Source of the DNA: Rhizobium phaseoli
Lineage (GTDB): Bacteria; Pseudomonadota; Alphaproteobacteria; Rhizobiales; Rhizobiaceae
Length of the DNA stretch: 64,000 nt
Assembly (NCBI RefSeq): GCF_003985125.1
Contig: NZ_ML133589.1
Location: forward strand, 1 to 64,000
Direction of reading: 5' to 3'
In this document: positions 1-6,672 of the stretch, piece by piece
How the letters are laid out: each line of letters begins with the position of its first letter
Position numbering within the stretch: position 1 is the first letter of the stretch
Notes under the pieces: model-generated
Told to the model about the DNA's origin: nothing
Seen by the model: only the letters and a program-made list of their open reading frames with translations
The model's database searches: none
Made by a program: the position numbers and the translations under genes

Positions 1-133
1 GCATCCGAACACGTTCTTCCATGCGACAAGTCTCCACAAATGGCATCGGAAGCCCTCCCTCCGACGCACTATGACTTGTCAACCATCAACCCGGTTCATT
101 CTGTCAGGGATCTGCCCGGGCTGTACCAATCGC

Positions 134-272
134 TGCCCCTCACCCTAGCCCTCTCCCCGTTTGACGGGGAGAGGGGACGTGCCCCACGCGAGGTCTGTGG
201 GCGACGGAGAGCGCGCGGATGTTCCCTTCGCCCCGTTTACGGGGAGAAGGTGCCGGCAGGCGGATGAGGGGC
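134..272. repeat. Dispersed mosaic palindromic repeat, copy 1
   Basis: The element opens with TGCCCCTCACCCTAGCCCTC and closes with GGCGGATGAGGGGC, so its ends are inverted repeats. Internally it carries two smaller hairpins of the CTCCCCG...CGGGGAG type. Three further copies lie at 23991-24165 (opposite orientation), 28248-28419 and 37885-38025. The rest of bases 1-303, downstream of ohr, shows no coding region I can support. Confidence 0.8.
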
Positions 273-303
273 TGCCTCGCCGGTCTTCCAGCTGTTACTC
301 CAA

Positions 304-726
304 TCAGGCAACCGTGACCGGAACCTCGGTCGAGGTGCGCATGGCGTGGCTGTAGGGGCAGACGATGTGGGCTGCCGCGGCGAGCTTTTCGGCGGTTTCG
401 CGGTCGAGGCCGGGGATGTTTACGGTCAACGCCACTTCGATACCGAAGCCGGTTCCGTCTTCGCGCGGGCCGATACCGACCTTGGCGGAGACCGTCGTTT
501 CCTCGGGAATCTTGACCTTCTGCTGGCCCGCGACAAATTTCAGGGCACCGAGGAAGCAGGCGGAATAACCGGCGGCGAAAAGCTGTTCGGGATTGGTGCC
601 GGTTGCGCCGTCGCCGCCGAGTTCCTTCGGAACGGTCAGGGTCACGTCGAGAACGCCATTTTCGGAAACGGCGCGGCCGGCGCGGCCGCCGGTGGCAGAG
701 GCTTGGGTCGTATAGAGAATAGGCAT
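304..726 (-). CDS. ohr: Organic hydroperoxide resistance protein Ohr
   Basis: A 140-residue OsmC/Ohr-family thiol peroxidase that reduces organic hydroperoxides in the cytoplasm, using lipoylated protein as reductant in characterised members. Both catalytic cysteines are present: C57 in the YSACFLGAL helix and C123 in the HIVCPYSHA motif. The conserved arginine region GGRAGR lies at 13-18. The ATG at 726 was chosen because AAAGGAGATTGTC lies just upstream and family members begin MPILYTT; an in-frame extension to 822 would run through the operator region. The gene is divergent from ohrR, the classic arrangement for peroxide-inducible control. Confidence 0.95.
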   Translation of the reverse strand: MPILYTTQASATGGRAGRAVSENGVLDVTLTVPKELGGDGATGTNPEQLFAAGYSACFLGALKFVAGQQKVKIPEETTVSAKVGIGPREDGTGFGIEVALTVNIPGLDRETAEKLAAAAHIVCPYSHAMRTSTEVPVTVA

Positions 727-777
727 GACAATCTCCTTTGGTTGGCCCTTCGATCGGGGTTGGATTTTTAATATCGC

Positions 778-815
778 ACAATTAATTTGTACGCAAGTTA
801 ATTTTGCAAATTGCA
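778..815. promoter_or_regulatory. Candidate OhrR operator in the ohr-ohrR intergenic region
   Basis: Two AT-rich near-palindromes lie just upstream of ohr: ACAATTAATTTGT (778-790) and TGCAAATTGCA (805-815). OhrR proteins of related bacteria bind AT-rich inverted repeats in the shared intergenic region. The position fits control of the ohr promoter; the assignment to OhrR is inference. Confidence 0.55.
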
Positions 816-846
816 TTTCCACGTCGAAAAGAAGACAATCGCAGCC

Positions 847-958
847 GTAGAGCAGAATGATTTTTGGCTGGCTCGGCCCAAAATCTGAATCCTGCTCTAC
901 CTTAAAGTGAGAGCATGATGTTGTCCGACACCGCTCACACTTTTCGGCATCATGCTCT
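847..958. repeat. RIME-like element with two large palindromes
   Basis: About 112 bp containing two separate palindromes: GTAGAGCAG (847-855) pairs with CTGCTCTAC (892-900), and AGAGCATGATG (910-920) pairs with CATCATGCTCT (948-958). Size and two-palindrome design match the rhizobial intergenic mosaic elements (RIME). It fills the space between the putative OhrR operator and ohrR and ends three bases before the first possible ohrR ATG. Confidence 0.75.
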
Positions 959-961
959 GGG

Positions 962-1450
962 ATGGTGGATATGAAAGCGCAAACGGCAAAGACGATGCAG
1001 ATACCGGACGAGGAGAAGCGGCTGGAAAAGCAGCTGTGCTTCGCGGTCTACGCGACGGCGCATGCCTTCACCCGCGCCTACAAACCGATCCTCGACAGGG
1101 TCGGCCTCACCTATCCGCAATATCTGGTGATGCTGGTGCTGTGGGAGCGCAGCGAGCTGCCGGTGAAGACGATCGGCGAGCAGCTGGATCTCGATTCCGG
1201 CACGCTGTCGCCGCTGTTGAAGCGACTGGAACAAAGCGGGCTGATCAAGCGCATCCGCGACCTGCGCGACGAGCGCCAGGTAATCGTGTCGCTGACCCCG
1301 AAGGGCGAGGCGATGAAGGCCGAGGTCGATACGATCATGACGGCGATCGGACAAGCCGCCGGCTGCACGCTGGAGGAGATGGGAGAGATGCGCGACATGC
1401 TGCATCGGCTGCGGGCCAATCTCGGCCGGGCCGGCCTCGCCGGCGGCTGA
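962..1450 (+). CDS. ohrR: MarR-family organic peroxide sensor/repressor OhrR
   Basis: A 162-residue MarR-type winged-helix regulator. The sensing cysteine is in QLCFAVY (C26 counted from the ATG at 962), followed by the family's YPQYLVML and the DNA-binding segment LDSGTLSPLLKRLE. A second cysteine near the C terminus (C135, GCTLEEM) gives the spacing seen in two-Cys OhrR proteins such as that of Xanthomonas, so oxidation could form a disulfide and release DNA. The start may be 971 (ATGAAAGCG) instead; neither start has a strong ribosome site, because the RIME-like repeat abuts the gene. It is divergent from its likely target ohr. Confidence 0.92.
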   Translation: MVDMKAQTAKTMQIPDEEKRLEKQLCFAVYATAHAFTRAYKPILDRVGLTYPQYLVMLVLWERSELPVKTIGEQLDLDSGTLSPLLKRLEQSGLIKRIRDLRDERQVIVSLTPKGEAMKAEVDTIMTAIGQAAGCTLEEMGEMRDMLHRLRANLGRAGLAGG

Positions 1451-1454
1451 AGGC

Positions 1455-1530
1455 GCTAAAACGCTTTAGCTCTTGTTCTCACGCGGAGCGTTGCCGCAAA
1501 ACCGCTGCGCACATTTTCGCTTTCACGAAG
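1455..1530. repeat. Degenerate RIME-like element
   Basis: GCTAAAACGCTTTAGC (1455-1470) is a near-palindrome. The following bases share blocks with the clearer element at 20015-20119: the CGCTTTAGCT start, a TTG-rich link, GTTGC.GCAAA and AAACCGCTGC.CA. I read it as a decayed copy. It lies between ohrR and the convergent small gene. Confidence 0.5.
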
Positions 1531-1544
1531 CCTGCTGGGAAGGA

Positions 1545-1778
1545 TCAAGGCCGCCGCGGAGCGGCTTTGGCCGCCTGCCGGCGCTTCTTTGCGGGCGCGG
1601 CTTCCGCTTCCGCCTCGGCCGCCTGCTGCAGGCGCAACGCCTTCAGCTTTTCCGTCTTCTTATCGCGGGCCGAGGCCTCGGCCGCGATGATGGCGCGCGC
1701 CGTCTGATCGGTCGCTTCCGCCTTGTCGCGGGGCGACAGCTTGGCGGGATTGAAGAATTCGTCCTTGGTGGCGGTCAT
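1545..1778 (-). CDS. Small charged conserved rhizobial protein, unknown function
   Basis: A 77-residue protein with no transmembrane segment or signal peptide. The N-terminal half (TKDEFFNPAKLSPRDKAEA) is followed by a predicted helix rich in Ala, Glu, Lys and Gln, and the tail is basic (KKRRQAAKAAPRRP). Composition suggests a mostly helical, possibly nucleic-acid-associated protein, but I recognise no domain. A GAAAGGGGCAT purine tract precedes the ATG at 1778. It lies upstream of rpsU on the opposite side of a short gap and could be separate from it. Confidence 0.6.
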   Translation of the reverse strand: MTATKDEFFNPAKLSPRDKAEATDQTARAIIAAEASARDKKTEKLKALRLQQAAEAEAEAAPAKKRRQAAKAAPRRP

Positions 1779-1879
1779 ATGCCCCTTTCTCGGGTGCTGG
1801 CGATGCGCCGCGGCGCCATGGCGGGCCGCGATTTCACCGGCCGTGGCTGCACGGCCGGGCCGCTAGGTTCGCGGCCGGG

Positions 1880-2116
1880 TTAGCGGGCGCGGAGAACCTT
1901 TTTCGGCGCCGGCAGCAGGCCTTCGCGCTGCAGCTTCTTGCGGGCGAGTTTGCGTTGGCGGCGAATGGCTTCTGCCTTTTCGCGAGCCCGCTTTTCGGAT
2001 GGCTTCTCGAACGCGCTGCGCGCCTTCATTTCACGGAACAGGCCTTCGCGCTGCATCTTCTTCTTCAGTACGCGCAGCGCCTGATCGACATTGTTATCCC
2101 TGACGAGTACCTGCAA
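1880..2116 (-). CDS. rpsU: 30S ribosomal protein bS21
   Basis: A 78-residue protein beginning QVLVRDNNVDQALRVLKKKM after the start and continuing with the basic helix KPSEKRAREKAEAIRRQRK, both diagnostic of bS21, which sits by the anti-Shine-Dalgarno region of the small subunit. The start is a TTG at 2116, preceded by AAGGAAGG at good spacing; no ATG exists at the family's usual start, and the longer in-frame reading lacks homology. The C-terminal extension REGLLPAPKKVLRAR is a little longer than usual. Many rhizobia carry more than one rpsU. Confidence 0.9.
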   Translation of the reverse strand: MQVLVRDNNVDQALRVLKKKMQREGLFREMKARSAFEKPSEKRAREKAEAIRRQRKLARKKLQREGLLPAPKKVLRAR

Positions 2117-2203
2117 AACGATGTCCTTCCTTCGGCGGCCGGGCCGCCCATAGATATGAAAGCCGGGAGCATGTCCCGATCCCGACGCCCGAAACGGGCG
2201 ATC

Positions 2204-2233
2204 AAAACAAAAAGGCCGGGCTCGAACCCGACC
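2204..2233 (-). terminator. Rho-independent terminator downstream of the cold-shock gene
   Basis: On the minus strand GGTCGGG pairs with CCCGGCC (one G-U pair) around the loop TTCGAG, followed by TTTTTGTTTT. It lies about 130 bases beyond the cspA stop and upstream of rpsU, so it probably ends the cspA transcript and makes rpsU a separate unit. Confidence 0.75.
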
Positions 2234-2362
2234 TCTTCCTGTCACTCAGCCCATCCGCCGCCATTCCTGGTCGGCCCGCCGCCATCATTTGGCCGGCTCG
2301 CTGCCAGTACATCCGTGGTCAGCGTGCCGCCATATCGATGATCGACCGAGGCGAATGACAAA

Positions 2363-2572
2363 TCATGCGGCCTGAAGGTTGTCGGCCGCGTTCTTGCCCG
2401 AGCGCTTGTCGCGAACGAGGTCGTAACGGACCTTCTGACCTTCGGTGAGTTCGCGCATGCCAGCGCGCTCGACTGCCGAAATGTGGACGAAAACGTCCGT
2501 GGAACCATCATCGGGCTGGATGAAGCCAAAACCCTTGGTACCATTGAACCACTTGACGACGCCTGAATTCAT
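2363..2572 (-). CDS. cspA: CspA-family cold-shock protein
   Basis: A 69-residue single cold-shock (OB-fold) domain that binds single-stranded RNA/DNA as a chaperone. RNP1 (KGFGFI, residues 13-18) and RNP2 (VFVHIS, 27-32) are intact. AAAGGAGATCGTT precedes the ATG at 2572. The region upstream, to about 2760, contains no gene and is AT-rich near 2700-2750, consistent with a long 5' leader as in other csp genes, but I could not identify a cold box with confidence. A clear terminator follows. Confidence 0.93.
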   Translation of the reverse strand: MNSGVVKWFNGTKGFGFIQPDDGSTDVFVHISAVERAGMRELTEGQKVRYDLVRDKRSGKNAADNLQAA

Positions 2573-2785
2573 AACGATCTCCTTTCAACCGTTTGTGTGC
2601 GCCCGGGAAGGATGTCCGCGGGCAGTATCGATGTTGAGACGAGATCTGACGAGGCGCTTTTGGCGCATGGACAAAGGTCACAAGCAATATTCGATACGCC
2701 CCATGTAGGGCTTTTATCGAATTAAGCAATGCTAAATCAGAAATAAAACTTTTCCTGGCAAGACAATGGCGGCCGGAAAGCGGCG

Positions 2786-2810
2786 GAGGCGGCCGGCTGG
2801 CGGCCGCCTC
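2786..2810 (-). terminator. GC-rich hairpin after the first L,D-transpeptidase
   Basis: GAGGCGGCCG (2786-2795) pairs perfectly with CGGCCGCCTC (2801-2810), starting eight bases past the stop codon of the gene at 2818. There is no U-tract on the minus strand, so it may be a pause or 3'-end stabilising structure. Confidence 0.5.
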
Positions 2811-2817
2811 GGCGGCA

Positions 2818-3552
2818 TCACTGCCAGACGACGATCGGCGCCTTTGTCGGAACGCGGTCGTAGAGATCGATGATATCCTGGTTCATCAGCCGGACGCAGC
2901 CCGAGGAGACGGCCTTGCCGATCGAGCGCCAGTCGGGGTTGCCGTGCAGGCGGTAGAGCGTGTCCTCGCCGTTCGAGAAGATATAGAGCGCCCGGGCGCC
3001 GAGCGGGTTCTTCAGACCCGGCTCCATGCCGCCGTTATCGATCGAATATTTGACGAGTTCCGGCTGGCGGGCGACCATCTCGTTCGGCGGCTTCCAGCGC
3101 GGCCATTTCTGCCGCCACTGGATGACGCCCGATCCCTGCCAGGCAAATCCCTCGCGGCCGATGCCGACACCGTAACGCATCGCCATGCCATCGGCTTGGA
3201 CGAGATAGAGGAAGCGCGACGGCGTATCGACGACGATAGTGCCGGGCGGCTGACCGGTGGGATCGACGACGCGCTGGCGATAGTAGCGCGGATCGATCTC
3301 TTCATAAGGGACGGCGGGAATAAGGAAGCCGCCATCCTCGACCGGGCCGTACATGACGGCAAGCTCGGCGCCGCTCGGCACGCTCGAGGCTCCCGGCGAC
3401 TGGAACAGACGCATGGGCGAACGGTAGATGATCGACGTGTCGCCCGATGTCACGGTGTTGGCGGAGGAGGCGCAGCCGGTGAGCGCGGAGGCTGCCGTCA
3501 GTGCCGAAAGGGAGAGAAAGCTGCGGCGGGAAAGATGGCTATCGGAACTCAT
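2818..3552 (-). CDS. L,D-transpeptidase (YkuD) lipoprotein, paralogue A
   Basis: A 244-residue YkuD-domain enzyme that would form 3-3 peptidoglycan crosslinks or attach proteins to peptidoglycan in the periplasm. The N terminus has a twin-arginine-like RRSFLSLSA followed by lipobox LTGC (Cys near 27), so it is probably an exported lipoprotein. The catalytic motif is H203-G-N-P-D-W ... S-S-G-C219-V-R, complete. The catalytic domain spans about 105-244. The next gene upstream (3694-4500) is a paralogue with the same architecture, so the pair is a tandem duplication. Rhizobiales elongate from the pole and rely heavily on L,D-crosslinks, which fits multiple copies. Confidence 0.92.
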   Translation of the reverse strand: MSSDSHLSRRSFLSLSALTAASALTGCASSANTVTSGDTSIIYRSPMRLFQSPGASSVPSGAELAVMYGPVEDGGFLIPAVPYEEIDPRYYRQRVVDPTGQPPGTIVVDTPSRFLYLVQADGMAMRYGVGIGREGFAWQGSGVIQWRQKWPRWKPPNEMVARQPELVKYSIDNGGMEPGLKNPLGARALYIFSNGEDTLYRLHGNPDWRSIGKAVSSGCVRLMNQDIIDLYDRVPTKAPIVVWQ

Positions 3553-3693
3553 GACGCGGGACTGATTTCCTTTTGATGCGGGAATCCTGGGATAACGACA
3601 TGAGGAAATCTATCGGCTTGCGCCAAATAAACCATAGCTTCACGCAGACGTGTTCCTGATGGAGCCGACGATATGAAGAGCGCTGTTGCAGCG

Positions 3694-4500
3694 CTACATC
3701 ACAACGATCTCGGCCCTGGCAGGCAGGCGGTCGTAGAGATCGACGACATCCTGGTTCAGCATGCGCACGCAGCCGGACGAGGTGGCCTTGCCGATCGACT
3801 GCCAGTCGGGCGTGCCGTGGATGCGATAGAGCGTATCCTGCCCGTCCTTGAAAATATACATGGCGCGGGCGCCGAGCGGGTTCTGCAGCCCCGGATTCAT
3901 GCCGCCATTTTCGGCCGAAAAAGCGCGGACATCGGGCTGACGCGAGACCATTTCGGCCGGCGGCGTCCAGCGCGGCCATTTCTGCTTCCACTGGATGACG
4001 CCGCGGCCCGACCAGGCGTAACCGTCGCGGCCGAGGCCGACGCCGTAACGCATCGCCTTGCCGTTGCCTTCGACGAAATAGAGGAAACGCGCCTTGGTAT
4101 CGACGACGACGGTGCCGGGGCGCTCCGCCGTCTGGTAATCGACCTCCTGGCGCAGGTATTGCGGCTGGACGCGACTGACCGGGATGGCCGGCAGGGTGAA
4201 GTCCTCGTCGCGCAACTCGCCATACATGGTCGCGTGCACGGGGTTGGTGACCGGCAGACCATAGGTCTGGTTGAACTGGGTCCTGTAGAGTTCGCGGGTC
4301 TGCGGCACCGGCTGATCGGGTATCGGCCGCACGCGGCGCGGATCGACGCCGGGCGGCTGATAGAAGACCGGCGAGGTTTCCTGGACGAAGCGGGCGGGCG
4401 AATCGGCGGCGACATCGGGAATGAGGATGTTGCAGCCGCTGAGCGACGCAGCGACCATCACCAGCCCGGCAATCGGGAAGACCCGGCGCAGAATATTCAT
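3694..4500 (-). CDS. L,D-transpeptidase (YkuD) lipoprotein, paralogue B
   Basis: A 268-residue paralogue of the adjacent gene. It has a Sec-type signal with lipobox LSGC (Cys near 23), a linker of about 80 residues rich in proline, and a YkuD domain with H228-G-T-P-D-W and S-S-G-C244-V-R. The central segment (RFLYFVEGNGKAMRYGVGLG) closely matches paralogue A, but the signal peptides differ, one Tat-like and one Sec-type, suggesting different export routes. The ATG at 4500 follows AAGGGTGGTTCC. A gap of about 140 bases to paralogue A leaves room for an independent promoter. Confidence 0.92.
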   Translation of the reverse strand: MNILRRVFPIAGLVMVAASLSGCNILIPDVAADSPARFVQETSPVFYQPPGVDPRRVRPIPDQPVPQTRELYRTQFNQTYGLPVTNPVHATMYGELRDEDFTLPAIPVSRVQPQYLRQEVDYQTAERPGTVVVDTKARFLYFVEGNGKAMRYGVGLGRDGYAWSGRGVIQWKQKWPRWTPPAEMVSRQPDVRAFSAENGGMNPGLQNPLGARAMYIFKDGQDTLYRIHGTPDWQSIGKATSSGCVRMLNQDVVDLYDRLPARAEIVVM

Positions 4501-4601
4501 GGAACCACCCTTATCAACGATCGGCGAGACAGCGATATCTGCCGGACGATGGCATTCGCGGCTGGCGCGAGGCTGGTGTTGAGGTGCGAAAAGCCGGGAG
4601 A

Positions 4602-5300
4602 TTAAAACGACCAGAGCCGCTGCGCCTCGCCGCGAAGGGCGGCGATCGCCCGTACGGCAAGATCGCCGTCCATCTGCAGAACGCTTGCAGCGTGTTTCAA
4701 TTCCGTCTCGTCCTCAAGCCTGGCGAGGACCCAGCTGATCTTGCGTTCGATGTCCCGGCCATAAGCTTCCGTCGCCTTCGTGACGGCGACGGCGGGAATC
4801 TCGATATAGCGGGTAAGAAGCATGCCGAGATCGATAGCATCGCGGTAGGCGACAGCCCTGTCCTGGCAGCGGTCAGCATTGGCGAGCAGTTTTTCGGCGA
4901 ACATATCGGGCAGCGACAGCATTGGCACGTTCAGTCGCGAATCAAAAGTACCTTCAAGTGCGATCCGCGCTTCGCGCACGATTTCGAAGCGAATAGCCTG
5001 ACCTTCGAGAGTAAGGACCGTACGTATGCCGTATTGGTCGGTCCTGAAGTCCCTGAGCGTCGTGACCGGCTCTCCGAAAAAGGCTCCTGCTCCGCTTTCG
5101 ATCGCCGCCAGGCGCAGGACACGATATCCTTCGCCATCCGCACAGAGAAAATCGACGTCAAGCGACAGCCGGTATTCGTCGAGATTCATGACGATGGCTG
5201 TTCCGCCGGCAAAACAACACTTATTGGCCAGAAAAAAATCCGCCCGCATCAGCCGGAGGGCCGCAGCGATGGTGCGATGTTCGGGACGTCTGAATTCCAT
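4602..5300 (-). CDS. AbiEii/AbiGii-type nucleotidyltransferase toxin-like protein
   Basis: A 232-residue protein of the AbiEii nucleotidyltransferase family, toxins of type IV-like abortive infection and toxin-antitoxin systems that transfer nucleotides to RNA. The catalytic signature is intact: GGTA at 32-35, then R-L-S-L-D-V-D (acidic residues 48 and 50). The downstream helix EKLLANADR followed by YRDAIDLGMLL matches the family's E-K-L ... R-D-x-x-D-L pattern. The ATG at 5300 is preferred: it has AGGTGG upstream, while the longer reading to 5384 overlaps the preceding small gene. No canonical AbiEi antitoxin (about 200 residues, winged helix) is adjacent; the partner is a small unknown protein ending 55 bases upstream. 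Confidence 0.85.
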   Translation of the reverse strand: MEFRRPEHRTIAAALRLMRADFFLANKCCFAGGTAIVMNLDEYRLSLDVDFLCADGEGYRVLRLAAIESGAGAFFGEPVTTLRDFRTDQYGIRTVLTLEGQAIRFEIVREARIALEGTFDSRLNVPMLSLPDMFAEKLLANADRCQDRAVAYRDAIDLGMLLTRYIEIPAVAVTKATEAYGRDIERKISWVLARLEDETELKHAASVLQMDGDLAVRAIAALRGEAQRLWSF

Positions 5301-5355
5301 AATGGCCACCTGGTTTCCGCCCAAGCCTAAATACGAAGGATAAAGAAACGGAAAA

Positions 5356-5580
5356 TCAGGAGACGAGCAGGACGCCGTTGCCATAGGCGGCGGTCAGATG
5401 GCGGATCAGTCGCTTCTCCCGCTCAGTCAGCCTGCTGGCATCGACGAAACGCCAGTTGCGTTCATACAGCGCAAAAACCTCCGAGGCAGGTATCGCGCGC
5501 GCGGGGTCACGATTCCAGACGAGCCCTTTCAGCTCGGGGAAGTCGTTCGGCACGATCATGGTCTCTGCGTCCGTCGTCAT
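5356..5580 (-). CDS. Small unknown protein paired with the AbiEii-like gene
   Basis: A 74-residue protein starting at the ATG at 5580 (5610 is an alternative, giving 84 residues). The sequence, for example PNDFPELKGLVWNRDPAR and then ERNWRFVDASRLTEREKRL, is acidic then basic and predicted helical; I recognise no family. It lies immediately upstream of and co-directional with the AbiEii-like toxin, the position of an antitoxin gene. Function as an antitoxin is inferred from context only. Ribosome sites are weak at both starts. Confidence 0.65.
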   Translation of the reverse strand: MTTDAETMIVPNDFPELKGLVWNRDPARAIPASEVFALYERNWRFVDASRLTEREKRLIRHLTAAYGNGVLLVS

Positions 5581-5629
5581 ACCGGGAATATAGGCCCAAT
5601 GGGCCTGCATTTGAAGCGGCGGCGAAAAA

Positions 5630-6553
5630 TCAGGCCGCCACTCCATGGAAGAAGCGGATGCTCTGTTCGATCTCGGCCGGCAGCGCCGAGGTGTGGTTGC
5701 CGGCGACGGTGTCGGTTTCGATATGGATGCCCGCGGCGCGGGCGCGCCGGGCGAGCAGATCGGCGCGGTCGTTGAAATGCGACTCTTCCGTGCCGTGAAC
5801 CACCCGGATGGGGCATTTGAAACTGTGGGCGTAACAGAGCGCCGAACGCACCTCGAATTCATGCGCATTGCTGTCGTCGAAACGGATGTCCTGGGGATAG
5901 CGGCTGAAGAAGCGGAAGGCGTTGGGATTGCCCGAAATCGGCGCGGCGGCGCGGAATTTTTGGGTGCTCATCGCCGTCAGCATGGCCAGCGTGCCGCCGA
6001 TGCTGTGGCCGGCAATGAACAGGCGTTGCGGATCGACGCCCGGCAGATGCGCCAGGCGCTCGGCAGCGGCGAGAACGTCGTCGACCTCGTCGTAAAAGCC
6101 GGAGAAATTGCCCCTCTGGCCGTTTTCACCGCGCAGCGACGGCATCATCACGACATAGCCGGCATCCATATAGGGTTTCATCAGCTGCCAATGGCCGACA
6201 CCCATGGCGTTGCCGCCATGCAGGAAAAGCACGGCCGGCTTCGCCGTACGCTCACGCTTATATTTGGAAACCCAGGCCGCCAGCTCCAGCTCGCCGCCAT
6301 AGCCGGAACGGTAGAAGATCTTCTCGGCGTCGGCCGGCGCGGCCAACGGTTCGTATTTGTCGGGCGCCGGCCCCTTCTGCAGCAGCTTCGTGCGAAAACG
6401 GCGGCGGACCTCGGCGTAGTCGTGCTTGGCAAGGCGCGGTTCGTCCGGGACATCGAAGGCGGCGGCCATACGCGGCAAGACGAGCGCGCCGGCAAGACCC
6501 GCCAACACGGCACGGCGTTGGCGGAAAAAGGAATTTCGTTCATGCGAGCTCAT
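5630..6553 (-). CDS. Exported alpha/beta hydrolase, dienelactone hydrolase-like
   Basis: A protein of about 307 residues. The N terminus RQRRAVLAGLAGALVLP resembles a Tat signal, so it is probably periplasmic. The hydrolase fold shows the oxyanion segment FLHGGN, the nucleophile elbow GHSIGG, and late acid/histidine positions (VVHGTEESHF, VAGNHTS). It resembles prolyl-oligopeptidase-like and dienelactone hydrolases; the substrate cannot be told. The start could also be 6571, which has GGGGAA nearby. It ends 20-50 bases before the small AbiEii-partner gene and follows the ligase gene by about 120 bases. Confidence 0.82.
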   Translation of the reverse strand: MSSHERNSFFRQRRAVLAGLAGALVLPRMAAAFDVPDEPRLAKHDYAEVRRRFRTKLLQKGPAPDKYEPLAAPADAEKIFYRSGYGGELELAAWVSKYKRERTAKPAVLFLHGGNAMGVGHWQLMKPYMDAGYVVMMPSLRGENGQRGNFSGFYDEVDDVLAAAERLAHLPGVDPQRLFIAGHSIGGTLAMLTAMSTQKFRAAAPISGNPNAFRFFSRYPQDIRFDDSNAHEFEVRSALCYAHSFKCPIRVVHGTEESHFNDRADLLARRARAAGIHIETDTVAGNHTSALPAEIEQSIRFFHGVAA

Positions 6554-6672
6554 GCGCAGCACCCAAATCATTTCCCCGGCTCGCAAGATTTGCACCGGAA
6601 ACCGCGGTGGCGCCAATACACATCCTGTTGAAAATATCGCCCTGCGTCATTGTTGCGCAGGCGGCCCGCGAC

